From assembly GCA_964426915.1 (NCBI GenBank), contig CAYRTD010000053.1, positions 1 through 23,492 on the forward strand: a DNA stretch of 23,492 bases, in the 5' to 3' direction. This document shows positions 6,934 to 16,800 of the stretch, one piece after another (positions within the stretch are counted from its first letter, which is position 1; each line of letters starts with the position of its first letter). The position numbers were made by a program, and so were the translations under genes. The notes below the pieces were generated by a model, which did no database searches, was not told where the DNA came from, and saw only the letters and a list, made by a program, of their open reading frames with translations. Source of the stretch: CAYRTD01 sp964426915 (GTDB lineage Bacteria; Bacteroidota; Bacteroidia; Bacteroidales; GCA-2748055).

Positions 6934-7482
6934 ATGAAAAAGTTAATAATTATCAGTATAGTATTTTCTCTTGGTTTATCATCTGTCCTGATGGGACAAA
7001 GTAATAAAGAAACCAGGAAAGAAAGGAAAAAAGCGAAAGCTGAAAAATACGAACAACTTTATCAGAATACTAAAAACATTCTGGAAAGCAAAGAGTTTGT
7101 CCTTGAAGCACATTATCTTGGTAATAAATATGGCCAAAGAATCCCTGTTTCTTCCTCGATCAATTTCATTAAGGTAGATTCATCTGAAGCAGTATTACAG
7201 ATTGGAAGTCATACAGGAGTTGGTTATAACGGCCTGGGAGGCATTACCACTGATGGACGGATTACAGCCTGGGAACTAAATAAAAACGATAAAAAAAATA
7301 ATTTCAACCTTAGCATGAATGTAATGACCAGTCTGGGTAACTATGATATTTTCATGAACATAAGTGCAGATGGGTATACAACTGCGAGAGTGCATGATTT
7401 GAGAGGAGGACAGCTAACCTATACGGGAAATATCATTCCTCAGGGTAATTCTCAGGTTTATGAGGGCACAAGTACGTATTAG
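6934..7482 (+). CDS. Secreted DUF4251-family protein
   Basis: A 182-residue protein with an N-terminal signal peptide: KK at 2-3, a hydrophobic core at about 4-20, and probable cleavage near residue 21-22. A short Lys/Arg/Glu-rich helix follows (about 25-45), then a beta-rich domain beginning SKEFVLEAHYL. This layout, with a later region resembling GYNGLGGIT and a C-terminal GNI...YEGTS, matches DUF4251 proteins of Bacteroidota. It is predicted to be periplasmic or outer-membrane associated. There is no lipobox cysteine, and no function is known. It is transcribed from its own upstream region with a tandem-duplicated promoter-like motif. It ends only 10 bp before the converging end of treY::malQ, with no clear terminator between them. 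Confidence 0.8.
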   Translation: MKKLIIISIVFSLGLSSVLMGQSNKETRKERKKAKAEKYEQLYQNTKNILESKEFVLEAHYLGNKYGQRIPVSSSINFIKVDSSEAVLQIGSHTGVGYNGLGGITTDGRITAWELNKNDKKNNFNLSMNVMTSLGNYDIFMNISADGYTTARVHDLRGGQLTYTGNIIPQGNSQVYEGTSTY

Positions 7483-7492
7483 ATAAAAATGA

Positions 7493-10400
7493 TCAGATTC
7501 TTCCAAAAGTCCTGACCATATCCCTGATTTTCTTTTCGAGTTTTTTACTTAATTGTCCTTCTTTTAGCTTCCAAAGCCAGTTACCTTCTGTAGTGGACGG
7601 GAAGTTCATCCTGCTTTTTTCGTCCAGTCCGAGCCAGTCCTGAATAGGGATAATTGAAATTTTGGCGACTGAGGAATAAGTAACCCGTATCATTTCTTTA
7701 TGGCAGTTTTTTTCTTTTAGCTTTTTACCTGTATATTTTTTAAACCGTTTGAGTGTGGCTTTATCTGCTTCTTTTCTGTACCAGCCCTTCATCGTATTGT
7801 TATCATGTGTGCCGGTATAAGCAATACTATTATATGTGAAAGTCAGTGGAGTATGCTGTAAATAAGGCATGTTTTCCTCAAAACCAAACTGTAAAACTCT
7901 CATTCCAGGTAGCTTATAATGATCCCGCAGGTCATAAACATCCTGATCTATCTGTCCCAGGTCTTCTGCTACAAAAGGCATATCCGGAAACTCCTCTTTA
8001 ATAACGTCAAAAAGGTCGTTTGCAGGTCCTTTGACCCATTTTCCGTGCAGTGCAACCTCTGCATCTGCCGGCACCTCCCAATAGGCCGAAAAACCCCTGA
8101 AATGATCCAGCCTGATCAGGTCGAACCATTCAAGATTCTTCCGGATCCTGTTGATCCACCAACTATAACCATCTTTCTTCATTTCCATCCAGTTAAACAG
8201 AGGCATACCCCACAACTGACCATTTTCATTAAAATAATCGGGGGGCACTCCCGCCACTGCTTCCATTGAATTATCGCCCTTTAATCTGAAAAACTCCTGG
8301 TGTGACCACACATCGGCACTGTCGTAATCAATATAAATAGGAATATCGCCGAAAATCTCAATTCCTTTTTCGTTGGCATATTCCCTGATTAAAGCCCATT
8401 GTTCTGAAAAAATGAACTGTTTAAAAATGATCTTCTGTATTTCTTCCTGGTGTTCCCTGGCAAAACTCTCAAGAACAGACCGGTTCCTGTTCCGGTATTC
8501 TTCAGGCCATTCATTCCAGGGCTGAAGGTCAAATTTGCGTTTTAGGGATAAAAAAAGAGCGAAATCGTATAGCCAGTACTTTTCTTTATTTTGAAATTCG
8601 TTGAATTCTTTCTTTATTTCAGCATCTTCAGAATCCCGGAAATTCAGATAGGCCTTTTCGAGGTAATAATTTTTAGCTTCTTCTGCATGGGGATAATCCA
8701 CCTGGTTCTCACTTTTTTTCTGATATTTTTCCACCTCCGATTCATCCACTAATCCCATCCGGCTTAAATGCAGGGGGTCGGTAAAAAGGGTATTTCCCGC
8801 AAATGCAGAATAAGAGCTGTAAGGGGAATAACTGGTAAGCCTGTCGGATTGGTTCAAGGGGAGTACCTGCCAGTAGCTCTGGCCGGTCTGGTTTAAAAAA
8901 TCAATAAATTCCATGGCCACAGGGCCAAAATCTCCGATTCCGTATAATCCGGGTAATGAGGATACATGCATAAGAATTCCTGCTTTTCGCACCGGTTCAG
9001 CCTTCCTGCCTCTGAGCATTCCAAAAGGCATTTTATTAAATATATCCTTGACCATCAACGTTCCACCGGTCTCAAGAGTTTCCTTTGTAAATCGGTTTTC
9101 CCATTTAGGAGGGGAGATCCGGGGCAGCTTTACCCTGGTATTTTTCCAGTCATGATTTTCCGGTAAAGTGGCTGTATTAAGAGGAAGTACTATCAGAAGA
9201 TAGTCGTTCCCATATTTCCGGAGAAAAGAAATTATATGGTCTTTATATTCTCCCTTTATCTTTAAACCAATATAAGCCCCTTTGAGAAACATATCTGGGT
9301 TTTTTACTCTTTCCTGCAATGTCAGATATGTTACCCACTGCTTGATAAAGCCATTTAAGGTATTCTCCCATAATCTTTCCGTAAACTTTTCTGCATCTTT
9401 TGAATAGTCACTGATAAGTATTTCCAGAGTGCCGGAAAGGTTTTTATAGTCTACCGGCCGCCGGTTATCAGGATCTACAAAACTAAGATTCCAGGTTTCA
9501 CATCCCTGAAAAGTATCTGGAATTCCGGGAACAGTATTTTTCAGGATAAGCTGAGTAACAGAATTTATTATTCCATGAGGAATGATCTCTTTCACAAAAG
9601 AGAGATAGCTATGTAAAAAATCATTTTCAGTTGACAGTATCTTCTGCAAAAATTCCAGGGTTTTGTTTTCATAATCCGTATCCGGCTCACTCCAGGAAGA
9701 GTTAACTTTTGCTTCACGAAAGGCTTTAACCAGATATTCCTCAAGGCGCGTTTTAAAGTCCTCATCAATTTTTCCTTCCATGGGTAGATGAGCACAAAGG
9801 GTCTGATAGATAAAGTATTCATCATTTGAGGAGGGTACCGGTTGGAAATTGATTTCGGATTTCAGGCTAACATTTATAGTTTCCCAGTGCCTGGTGACTT
9901 CTCTCCATTTTTGTGAAATATCACTTAATACGTTCAACCTGGCGCGGGCATCCTCTCCTCTCTTTGTGTCGTGGGTAGATGTGGTATTCAATGCCATAGG
10001 GGATTTTTGATGCCGTTCTTCCATTAATTTATGAAAGCTGGAAGTAGTAATACCAAAATAAGCCGGATTATCCCCTACTTCATTATAAGCAATAAAGGGG
10101 ATATAAGAATAAAAAGCCGTATCTTCAATTCCTTTGGCCATCAGAGGTCCCGTAAACTGCATGCATCGACGGAAAAAAGCATCTGTTTCTGAAATTGTAT
10201 TCTCGTCTTCTGTTTGGGATAATAGAAACAAAGCCTGCAATTCCAACAGTGCATGCTCATTATTCTTATTATTTATAATTGCCTCTCTAAATATTCTCTT
10301 TATCCGTTCTTTATCCTCCTTTGTAAATTCAGAAGGGACATTATACATTTTATAGACCGGAAAATAGATCATAAATTCAGCAATAGCCTTTTCAAGATTA

Positions 10401-11695
10401 CGACTGTCGACCTGATGAATGGCCGGGGAAGGTATTTGCCTGCACTGGTAATTTAGGATCTCAAGCTCTCCTTTTAATCTATTATAAAGAATATATCTCT
10501 TTTTGTCATGGAAAAAATCATGTGGTTCGATAGATTCATCACTCCAGTTCCGATAAAATGAAAACAGGTTTTCTCCCTGCTTCTTATTGGATAATAAATT
10601 ATTGACCATCGCAAGGAAGTCATATCCCGTTGAGCCTTGCACAGGCCATTTATCCGGAAGTTTTTCATCTTCTTCGAGGATCTTTTCCACGATAAGATAG
10701 GCTTCATCTCCTACCAAATTCCGCAATGCTTCAAGATAGGCTGTGGGATCAGCCAGGCCGTCAATATGGTCAATTCTCAATCCGTCAAAATGCTTTGTCT
10801 TCAAAAGGGAATCCGCGAATTCATGATAAACCCTGAATACATGTTCATCCTGAATATTCAGACAAATCAGACCGTTTATGGTAAAAAACCTGCGGAAATT
10901 AATTCTTTTTTCAGTATCTTTCCAGTAAACGGGAATGTAAGCGAGGTTTGCCATAAGTTCCTTCATTCGGGAAGGATCGGTATTAACTTCTGCCAGGCAC
11001 TCGGATATAAAATTCGCATTCGGGTTTTCCTGCTGGTATAAATTATAGAAATTTTCCTGATCCCGCGGACTAATTTCCAGAGGTTTCTGACGTCCGAGGA
11101 TTTCTCTTACAATTTCAGGCATCTCTGAGGCAGGACCAAAGCTAAATAATACAGGGTATGCCTGATCCGAGACAGGGTATTCATCATCATAATAACACAG
11201 TTTAAATCCGTTTTCATCAATTTTAACAGAGATCTCCTGTTTTTTAATAAGGATATCAACAGCCTCTCCGAAAAAAGGAAGCATTATTCTGTCTCTCAGG
11301 TCTTCATCAGGATGATCGGTAATAATGTCGAAAAAAGAATAAAACTTTGATTGCTTTCCTTTTTTTAACAGATCATAAATCCATGGATTCTCAGTTGAAT
11401 AGGCCATATGATTGGGGACAAAATCCTGCAACCACCCCATATTTCTCTCATGAAGTTCTTTAATAAGACTATCAAAACTTTCCATACCTCCAATTTCACT
11501 ATTCAGTCTCAGGGGATTGGTAATATCATAACCGTGCATACTCCCTTTAACCGCCTGAAAAACGGGTGATGCATAGATTGTTTTGATTCCTGACAAATGC
11601 AGGTAAGGTAAAATATCTTCGGCATCCCTGAAGGAAAATCCTTTGTGAAACTGAAGCCGGTAAACCGAAACCGGATTATATAGGTTCTTTTTCAT
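7493..11695 (-). CDS. Fused maltooligosyltrehalose synthase / 4-alpha-glucanotransferase
   Basis: A 1400-residue two-enzyme fusion. Residues 1 to about 880 are TreY (GH13), which isomerises the reducing-end alpha-1,4 bond of a maltooligosaccharide to the alpha-1,1 bond of trehalose. Its motifs are DFVPNH (91-96), nucleophile D309 in GLRIDH, acid E337 in LIVEKI, and HD 575-576 in TSTHDTKRG. Residues from about 900 to 1400 are MalQ (GH77), which moves glucan segments between chains. Its motifs are HVSSLPG and SPYSSYSAFAGN near the start, D1197 in IRLDHFRG, E1244 in VAEDLG and D1298 in TGTHDNNT. Each half has normal family length and all catalytic residues, so both are expected to be active. There is no stop or frameshift at the junction, which is a short KMPFGMLRGRKAEP segment. 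The ATG follows the glgB stop with no spacing, so it is the last gene of the operon. Confidence 0.95.
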   Translation of the reverse strand: MKKNLYNPVSVYRLQFHKGFSFRDAEDILPYLHLSGIKTIYASPVFQAVKGSMHGYDITNPLRLNSEIGGMESFDSLIKELHERNMGWLQDFVPNHMAYSTENPWIYDLLKKGKQSKFYSFFDIITDHPDEDLRDRIMLPFFGEAVDILIKKQEISVKIDENGFKLCYYDDEYPVSDQAYPVLFSFGPASEMPEIVREILGRQKPLEISPRDQENFYNLYQQENPNANFISECLAEVNTDPSRMKELMANLAYIPVYWKDTEKRINFRRFFTINGLICLNIQDEHVFRVYHEFADSLLKTKHFDGLRIDHIDGLADPTAYLEALRNLVGDEAYLIVEKILEEDEKLPDKWPVQGSTGYDFLAMVNNLLSNKKQGENLFSFYRNWSDESIEPHDFFHDKKRYILYNRLKGELEILNYQCRQIPSPAIHQVDSRNLEKAIAEFMIYFPVYKMYNVPSEFTKEDKERIKRIFREAIINNKNNEHALLELQALFLLSQTEDENTISETDAFFRRCMQFTGPLMAKGIEDTAFYSYIPFIAYNEVGDNPAYFGITTSSFHKLMEERHQKSPMALNTTSTHDTKRGEDARARLNVLSDISQKWREVTRHWETINVSLKSEINFQPVPSSNDEYFIYQTLCAHLPMEGKIDEDFKTRLEEYLVKAFREAKVNSSWSEPDTDYENKTLEFLQKILSTENDFLHSYLSFVKEIIPHGIINSVTQLILKNTVPGIPDTFQGCETWNLSFVDPDNRRPVDYKNLSGTLEILISDYSKDAEKFTERLWENTLNGFIKQWVTYLTLQERVKNPDMFLKGAYIGLKIKGEYKDHIISFLRKYGNDYLLIVLPLNTATLPENHDWKNTRVKLPRISPPKWENRFTKETLETGGTLMVKDIFNKMPFGMLRGRKAEPVRKAGILMHVSSLPGLYGIGDFGPVAMEFIDFLNQTGQSYWQVLPLNQSDRLTSYSPYSSYSAFAGNTLFTDPLHLSRMGLVDESEVEKYQKKSENQVDYPHAEEAKNYYLEKAYLNFRDSEDAEIKKEFNEFQNKEKYWLYDFALFLSLKRKFDLQPWNEWPEEYRNRNRSVLESFAREHQEEIQKIIFKQFIFSEQWALIREYANEKGIEIFGDIPIYIDYDSADVWSHQEFFRLKGDNSMEAVAGVPPDYFNENGQLWGMPLFNWMEMKKDGYSWWINRIRKNLEWFDLIRLDHFRGFSAYWEVPADAEVALHGKWVKGPANDLFDVIKEEFPDMPFVAEDLGQIDQDVYDLRDHYKLPGMRVLQFGFEENMPYLQHTPLTFTYNSIAYTGTHDNNTMKGWYRKEADKATLKRFKKYTGKKLKEKNCHKEMIRVTYSSVAKISIIPIQDWLGLDEKSRMNFPSTTEGNWLWKLKEGQLSKKLEKKIRDMVRTFGRI

Positions 11696-13774
11696 TTAAT
11701 CTTTTGAAAACATTACTATACCGAGAGGAGGAATGACAATATTGATGGAGTGGTTTTCTCCATGATAGGGAACAGGATTACTATCCACACTTCCGAAATT
11801 ACCCATGCCGCTCCCCCCGTATTGTTTGGCATCACTGTTAAGGATCTCCGACCACTGAGAATCATCCGGCACTCCGATCCTGTAGTTATACCTGGGAACG
11901 GGGGTAAAGTTAGCTATAACCAGAACAGGCTGTTTTTTCTGATCATTGTATCTAATAAAACTGAGTATGGAATTATGTGCATCGTTTGCATCGATCCAGC
12001 GAAAACCTTCCTCAGAAAAGTCTTTTTCAAACAATGCGGGAAAACGCTTATATACACTGTTAAGGTCCTTGACAAAAAACTGTAAGCCCTTATGTGGCTC
12101 ATAATCATTAAGATGCCAATCGAGGCTACCTTCGTAGTTCCACTCCTTCCACTGACCGAATTCCATTCCCATGAAATGCAGTTTTTTACCCGGATGAGCG
12201 AACATAAAACCGAATAGTAATCTAAGGTTTGCAAATTTCTGCCAGTCATCGCCGGGCATTTTTTGAATAAGGCTTCCCTTTCCGTGAACTACTTCATCGT
12301 GGGATAAAGAGAGCATGAAATTCTCTGAGAAAGCATACATTATGCTGAATGTCATCTGGTTGTGATGATAACTTCTGTGAATAGGTTCATGAGCCAGATA
12401 ACTAAGGGTATCGTGCATCCACCCCATGTTCCATTTCATCCCAAAACCAAGTCCGCCGGTATAAACAGGCTTTGTCACCATTGGCCAGGCGGTAGATTCC
12501 TCTGCAATAGTTTGTACATCCGGATAGGAAGTATAAACAGATTCGTTAAAATCACGAAGGAAAAGGATAGCGTCAAGATTTTCCCTTCCGCCATGTTCAT
12601 TGGGGATCCATTCTCCTTCTTTTCTGGAATAATCCAGGTATAGCATTGAAGCTACAGCATCAACACGTATCCCGTCAATATGGTATTGTTCCATCCAGCT
12701 ATGTGCACTGCTTATTAAAAAGTTTCGGATTTCATTACGGCCGTAATTAAAAATATAACTGCTCCAGTCGGGATGATAGCCTTTTCGCGGATCCTGATGT
12801 TCATAAAGATAGGTGCCGTCAAAAAAATGGAGTCCATGCTGGTCGCCCGGAAAGTGAGAAGGTACCCAGTCAATAATTACTCCGATATCATTCTGATGAA
12901 GTATATCGATAAAAGCCATGAATTCATCAGGATTACCAAAGCGGCTTGTAGGAGCAAAGAAACCGGTTACCTGGTAGCCCCAGGAGCCTGAATAAGGATA
13001 TTCCGTTACCGGCATGAGTTCAACATGCGTATAACCCATGTATTTGACATAAGATGAAAGTTGCTCTCCCAGCTCCTGGTAATTGAGAGGTCTCATTTCT
13101 TCTTCGGGTGAACGACGCCAGGATTCAAGGTGCACCTCGTAAACAGACATTGGTCCGTTTAAATTATTATGCTCCTTTCTTTTTTCCATCCATTCGGAAT
13201 CTCTCCATTTATGCCCGTATTCCCATACTATTGAGGCAGTTTTGGGAGGCTGCTCATTGTAAAAAGATACAGGATCAGATTTTTCCACCTCATAATTATT
13301 ATATTGGGATCTTATAAAATACTTATAAGTTTCGCCTTTGACAGTTCCAGGGATAAAGCCCTGCCAAATACCGGATCCGTCCTCACGTACTTTTAAAGGA
13401 TGGGCATCTTTCGACCAGTGATTAAAGTTACCTATTACCGAAACAAAGGCTGCGTTAGGTGCCCACACAGCAAAAAATGTTCCCTGTGTATTATCTTTTT
13501 CAATAATATGAGCCCCGAATTTTTTATGAAGGGAAAAATGTTTTCCTTCTCTGAAAAGATAAATATCATAATCTGTTATGAAATCATCTACTTCCCATAC
13601 AGGTGGTTTTGCTGGGGGGGTCGACTGTTTCACAACCGGCTTTTTTGTTGTGGGTTTTGCTGCAGGTTTTGATTTTGCCGATTTAGCAGCAGGCTTACTT
13701 TGTGCAGGTTTTGCGGGATTTTTTTTCTTACTTGTGGATGAACGTGTATTTGATGATTTTTTTTGTGCTGTCAT
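11696..13774 (-). CDS. glgB: 1,4-alpha-glucan branching enzyme with basic N-terminal tail
   Basis: A 692-residue GH13 branching enzyme that cuts alpha-1,4 chains and re-attaches them as alpha-1,6 branches. A CBM48 domain lies at about 85-180 (KFGAHI, FAVWAPNAAFVSVIGNFNHW). The catalytic barrel shows DWVPSHFP (302-309), nucleophile D372 in DGIRVDAV, acid E425 in TIAEEST and D493 in SHDEVVHGK. The C-terminal beta domain ends in PPLGIVMF. The extra N-terminal domain of E. coli GlgB is missing. In its place is a tail of about 58 residues made almost entirely of Lys, Ala, Pro, Ser and Thr, with SKPAAK repeats. No internal Met exists before residue 209, so the tail belongs to the protein. It lies 103 bp after treS::mak, and its stop abuts the treY::malQ start. 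Confidence 0.96.
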   Translation of the reverse strand: MTAQKKSSNTRSSTSKKKNPAKPAQSKPAAKSAKSKPAAKPTTKKPVVKQSTPPAKPPVWEVDDFITDYDIYLFREGKHFSLHKKFGAHIIEKDNTQGTFFAVWAPNAAFVSVIGNFNHWSKDAHPLKVREDGSGIWQGFIPGTVKGETYKYFIRSQYNNYEVEKSDPVSFYNEQPPKTASIVWEYGHKWRDSEWMEKRKEHNNLNGPMSVYEVHLESWRRSPEEEMRPLNYQELGEQLSSYVKYMGYTHVELMPVTEYPYSGSWGYQVTGFFAPTSRFGNPDEFMAFIDILHQNDIGVIIDWVPSHFPGDQHGLHFFDGTYLYEHQDPRKGYHPDWSSYIFNYGRNEIRNFLISSAHSWMEQYHIDGIRVDAVASMLYLDYSRKEGEWIPNEHGGRENLDAILFLRDFNESVYTSYPDVQTIAEESTAWPMVTKPVYTGGLGFGMKWNMGWMHDTLSYLAHEPIHRSYHHNQMTFSIMYAFSENFMLSLSHDEVVHGKGSLIQKMPGDDWQKFANLRLLFGFMFAHPGKKLHFMGMEFGQWKEWNYEGSLDWHLNDYEPHKGLQFFVKDLNSVYKRFPALFEKDFSEEGFRWIDANDAHNSILSFIRYNDQKKQPVLVIANFTPVPRYNYRIGVPDDSQWSEILNSDAKQYGGSGMGNFGSVDSNPVPYHGENHSINIVIPPLGIVMFSKD

Positions 13775-13801
13775 AATTTTTTGGTATTTTATCTATAATT
13801 T

Positions 13802-13862
13802 TCAGCCGATTTTTTTCTCAATGATGCATAGGTGGAAAAATAGAGACTTCTCCCCCGGCTGA
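13802..13862 (-). promoter_or_regulatory. Inverted repeat between treS::mak and glgB
   Basis: TCAGCCG at 13802-13808 and CGGCTGA at 13856-13862 are perfect 7-base arms 47 bases apart. They lie in the only sizeable gap (103 bp) of the operon. In the minus-strand mRNA they could close a long hairpin between the treS::mak stop and the glgB start. It may be an mRNA-processing or attenuation site, or chance. Confidence 0.35.
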
Positions 13863-13877
13863 TTTTCTATAATGCTT

Positions 13878-16800
13878 TTATTTATTTTTTTCTATCAGTT
13901 CATTGAGAATCTTCCGGAGGCCATTCAAAGGTATGTGCAACCAGTCTGGACGGTTATTAAGCTCGTAATCTGCTTCGTAAATAGCTTTTTCTATTATATA
14001 AACAGAGAGCAGGCCGTCCAATTGTCTGCTTGTTTCCGGAATAAAGGAAGCTTCACCTGCGGTTTCCAGATAGCTCTCCATAAAAGTATCCCGTACTTTC
14101 TTATACCATGCTTCCAGCCAGGGGTCAAGAAAGTCGGGATCTTCCGGTATTTTGGACTTATATTCCAGTTGTCCCATGTAAATAGCGTAATGAAAAGAAC
14201 GTAACATTCCTGCCACATCTTTAAAAGGGCAATACTTCAAACTTCTGGCTGTGAGGGATCTTGTCGGTTCGCCTTCAAAATCGATAATAACAAAGTCTTT
14301 ACCTGTAAATAAGACCTGTCCAAGATGATAATCACCATGAATCCGGATCTTGGATGTATGTATCTTCTCCTGCTCAAGAGTCTGTTTAATGGTAGTTAAA
14401 AGAAGATTTTCATTCTTTATAATTTCATCCAATAAGGTTTTTTGTTCTTCATCAAGCTTTTTAATTGAAGATTTCATCTCATTGATGGTACGCTTAATAA
14501 GGGTTCTGAAGGACTGATATAGCGATTTCTGATACAGAAGTGAAAAAGGTTCTTCAGTAAAATCCTTATCTTTTTTTACAGAAGCCAGGGCAATATGCAT
14601 TTCAGCGGTTCTCTGACCCAAAAGAGCAATCATTTCAATAAAAAAGGGATCGAAAAGTTGACTTTCCTTTTCCTCACCAATCAGTTTCAGAATGTCCGGG
14701 GTCTTTTCACTGTAACCAGTCATTAACTCATCTTTTTCAGACCGTATCTTATCGAAATAATTTTCAATATAATTACTGGTAAATTCCCAGGCATTCCCTT
14801 CATTAGAGACAAAATCGACCAGTAAGCCCAGAGACATATTTTCTGCATTACTTGTTCGATATTCGAGTGAACCGGCGTAAACCGGGAAATTTTTGAACTG
14901 TGTATGTTCTGTCAGAGCTTTTATTATATCCAGCTCTGGATTTTTCCCTTCTTCCGGACTTCGGTACATTTTTAAAAAGAATCTGTTGTCGTAAAGTATT
15001 GAAGTATTGGATTGTTCAGCACCCAGAATTCTGGATGGAAGGGGTAATTCACTTTTTTTGACCTTCCGGTTTAAGTTTTTACCAGGTATTCCGGCAATCT
15101 CTCCATTTTTATGTTTTGCTTTACTTCGGTGAACAATCAGTTTCATAAAGACATCCCTCACATCGCTATTATAGGACCCGTCATAAAGAAGCCCGTCTCT
15201 TCCTTCAATCTCAACATTTGCAATTGCCGCTTCCGGGTGATGATACTTTATTTCCTGTAACAGATCACCGAAAGCTATTGAGAGAGGTATAACATATTGT
15301 TCACTTTTCCCTTCCAGATAAAAGCTTTCAAGGATCAGAATATATGAATTCTGTTCTCCGGTGTGCATAGGAATGGTATCAATGATCTCAACATCCTTAA
15401 CTTTCTTTGCTTTTCCCCTGAACCATCTGTTTTGCTGAATATATTCAAAAAGAAGCTCTTTCAGAGATTTTTTGGTGGTCTCATACATCTGATTCCACTG
15501 CCTGTTTGTCAATTTTAGTTTGAAATCGCTTGATAAGGGTTCTATAATCTCATCCTCATGGGGCTTACGAAGCTCAAACCAGAAATAGTTCTTGAACTGT
15601 AGAGGAAATACATAAGGTCTTTCCTCAATAGCTATAAAGTCATTACGGCTGAAAATTTCCGTTGGCACATAGCCTTCATATTCAGCCAGATCCAGTTGGG
15701 CTTGCTGAGAATACCTGGAAAGATTGATAATTACCAGGATAATTTCCTCTTCAAATTTTCTTGTGAAAGCAAGGATTTTAGAATTATTTGTATCGATAAA
15801 ATTTATATCACCCCGGCTAAAAGCCTTATATTGTTTTCTTTTTGCAATAATCCGGCGCATCCACCATAGCAATGAAGAAGGATTCTTCTCATAATTTTCA
15901 ACATTCAGGGTTTCATAATGATAATCGTGATTAAATATCACAGGCAAAAAAAGCTGCTGTGGTTCGGCACTAGAAAAACCCGCATTCTTATCAGCCGACC
16001 ACTGCATCGGAGTCCTAACTCCATCCCGATCGCCAAGATAATAGTTATCACCCATTCCAATCTCATCCCCGTAATATACTATGGGAGTCCCGGGTAATGA
16101 AAACAGAAGAATGTTCATCAATTCAATATTCTTCCGGTCGTTACCCAGAAGAGGGGCCAGTCTTCGCCTGATCCCAAGATTGATCTTCTGCATGGGATTC
16201 TGAGTAAAGGATTTGTACATATAATCGCGTTCCTCATCAGACACCATTTCCAGGGTTAATTCATCATGATTCCTGAGAAATATAGCCCACTGACAGTTTT
16301 CAGGAATTTTTGGGGTTTGATCCAGTATATCGATAAGAGGAAAACGGTCTTCCATCCTCATCGACATATACAAACGGGGCATAAGCGGAAAATGAAAAGA
16401 CATGTGGCATTCATCCCCTTTACCGAAATATTCCGAAGCATCATCAGGCCATTGATTAGCTTCTGCCAGGATCATTTTGTCTTCATATTTTTCATCAATA
16501 TGTTTCCGTAATTTTTTTAAGAACTGATGGGTTTCGGGAAGATTTTCACAATTCGTTCCTTCACGCTCATATAAATATGGAACAGCATCGAGACGCAGTC
16601 CGTCAACTCCGGCATCGAACCAAAAATCGAGGACTTTAATAACAGCTTTATGAACACTGGGATTATCAAAATTCAAATCAGGCTGATGTGAATAAAAACG
16701 ATGCCAGTAATAGGCCTTCGCCACAGGATCCCATGACCAGTTGGAAATCTCAAAATCCTGAAAAATGATCCGGGCTTCATTATATTTATTTGTTGTATCA

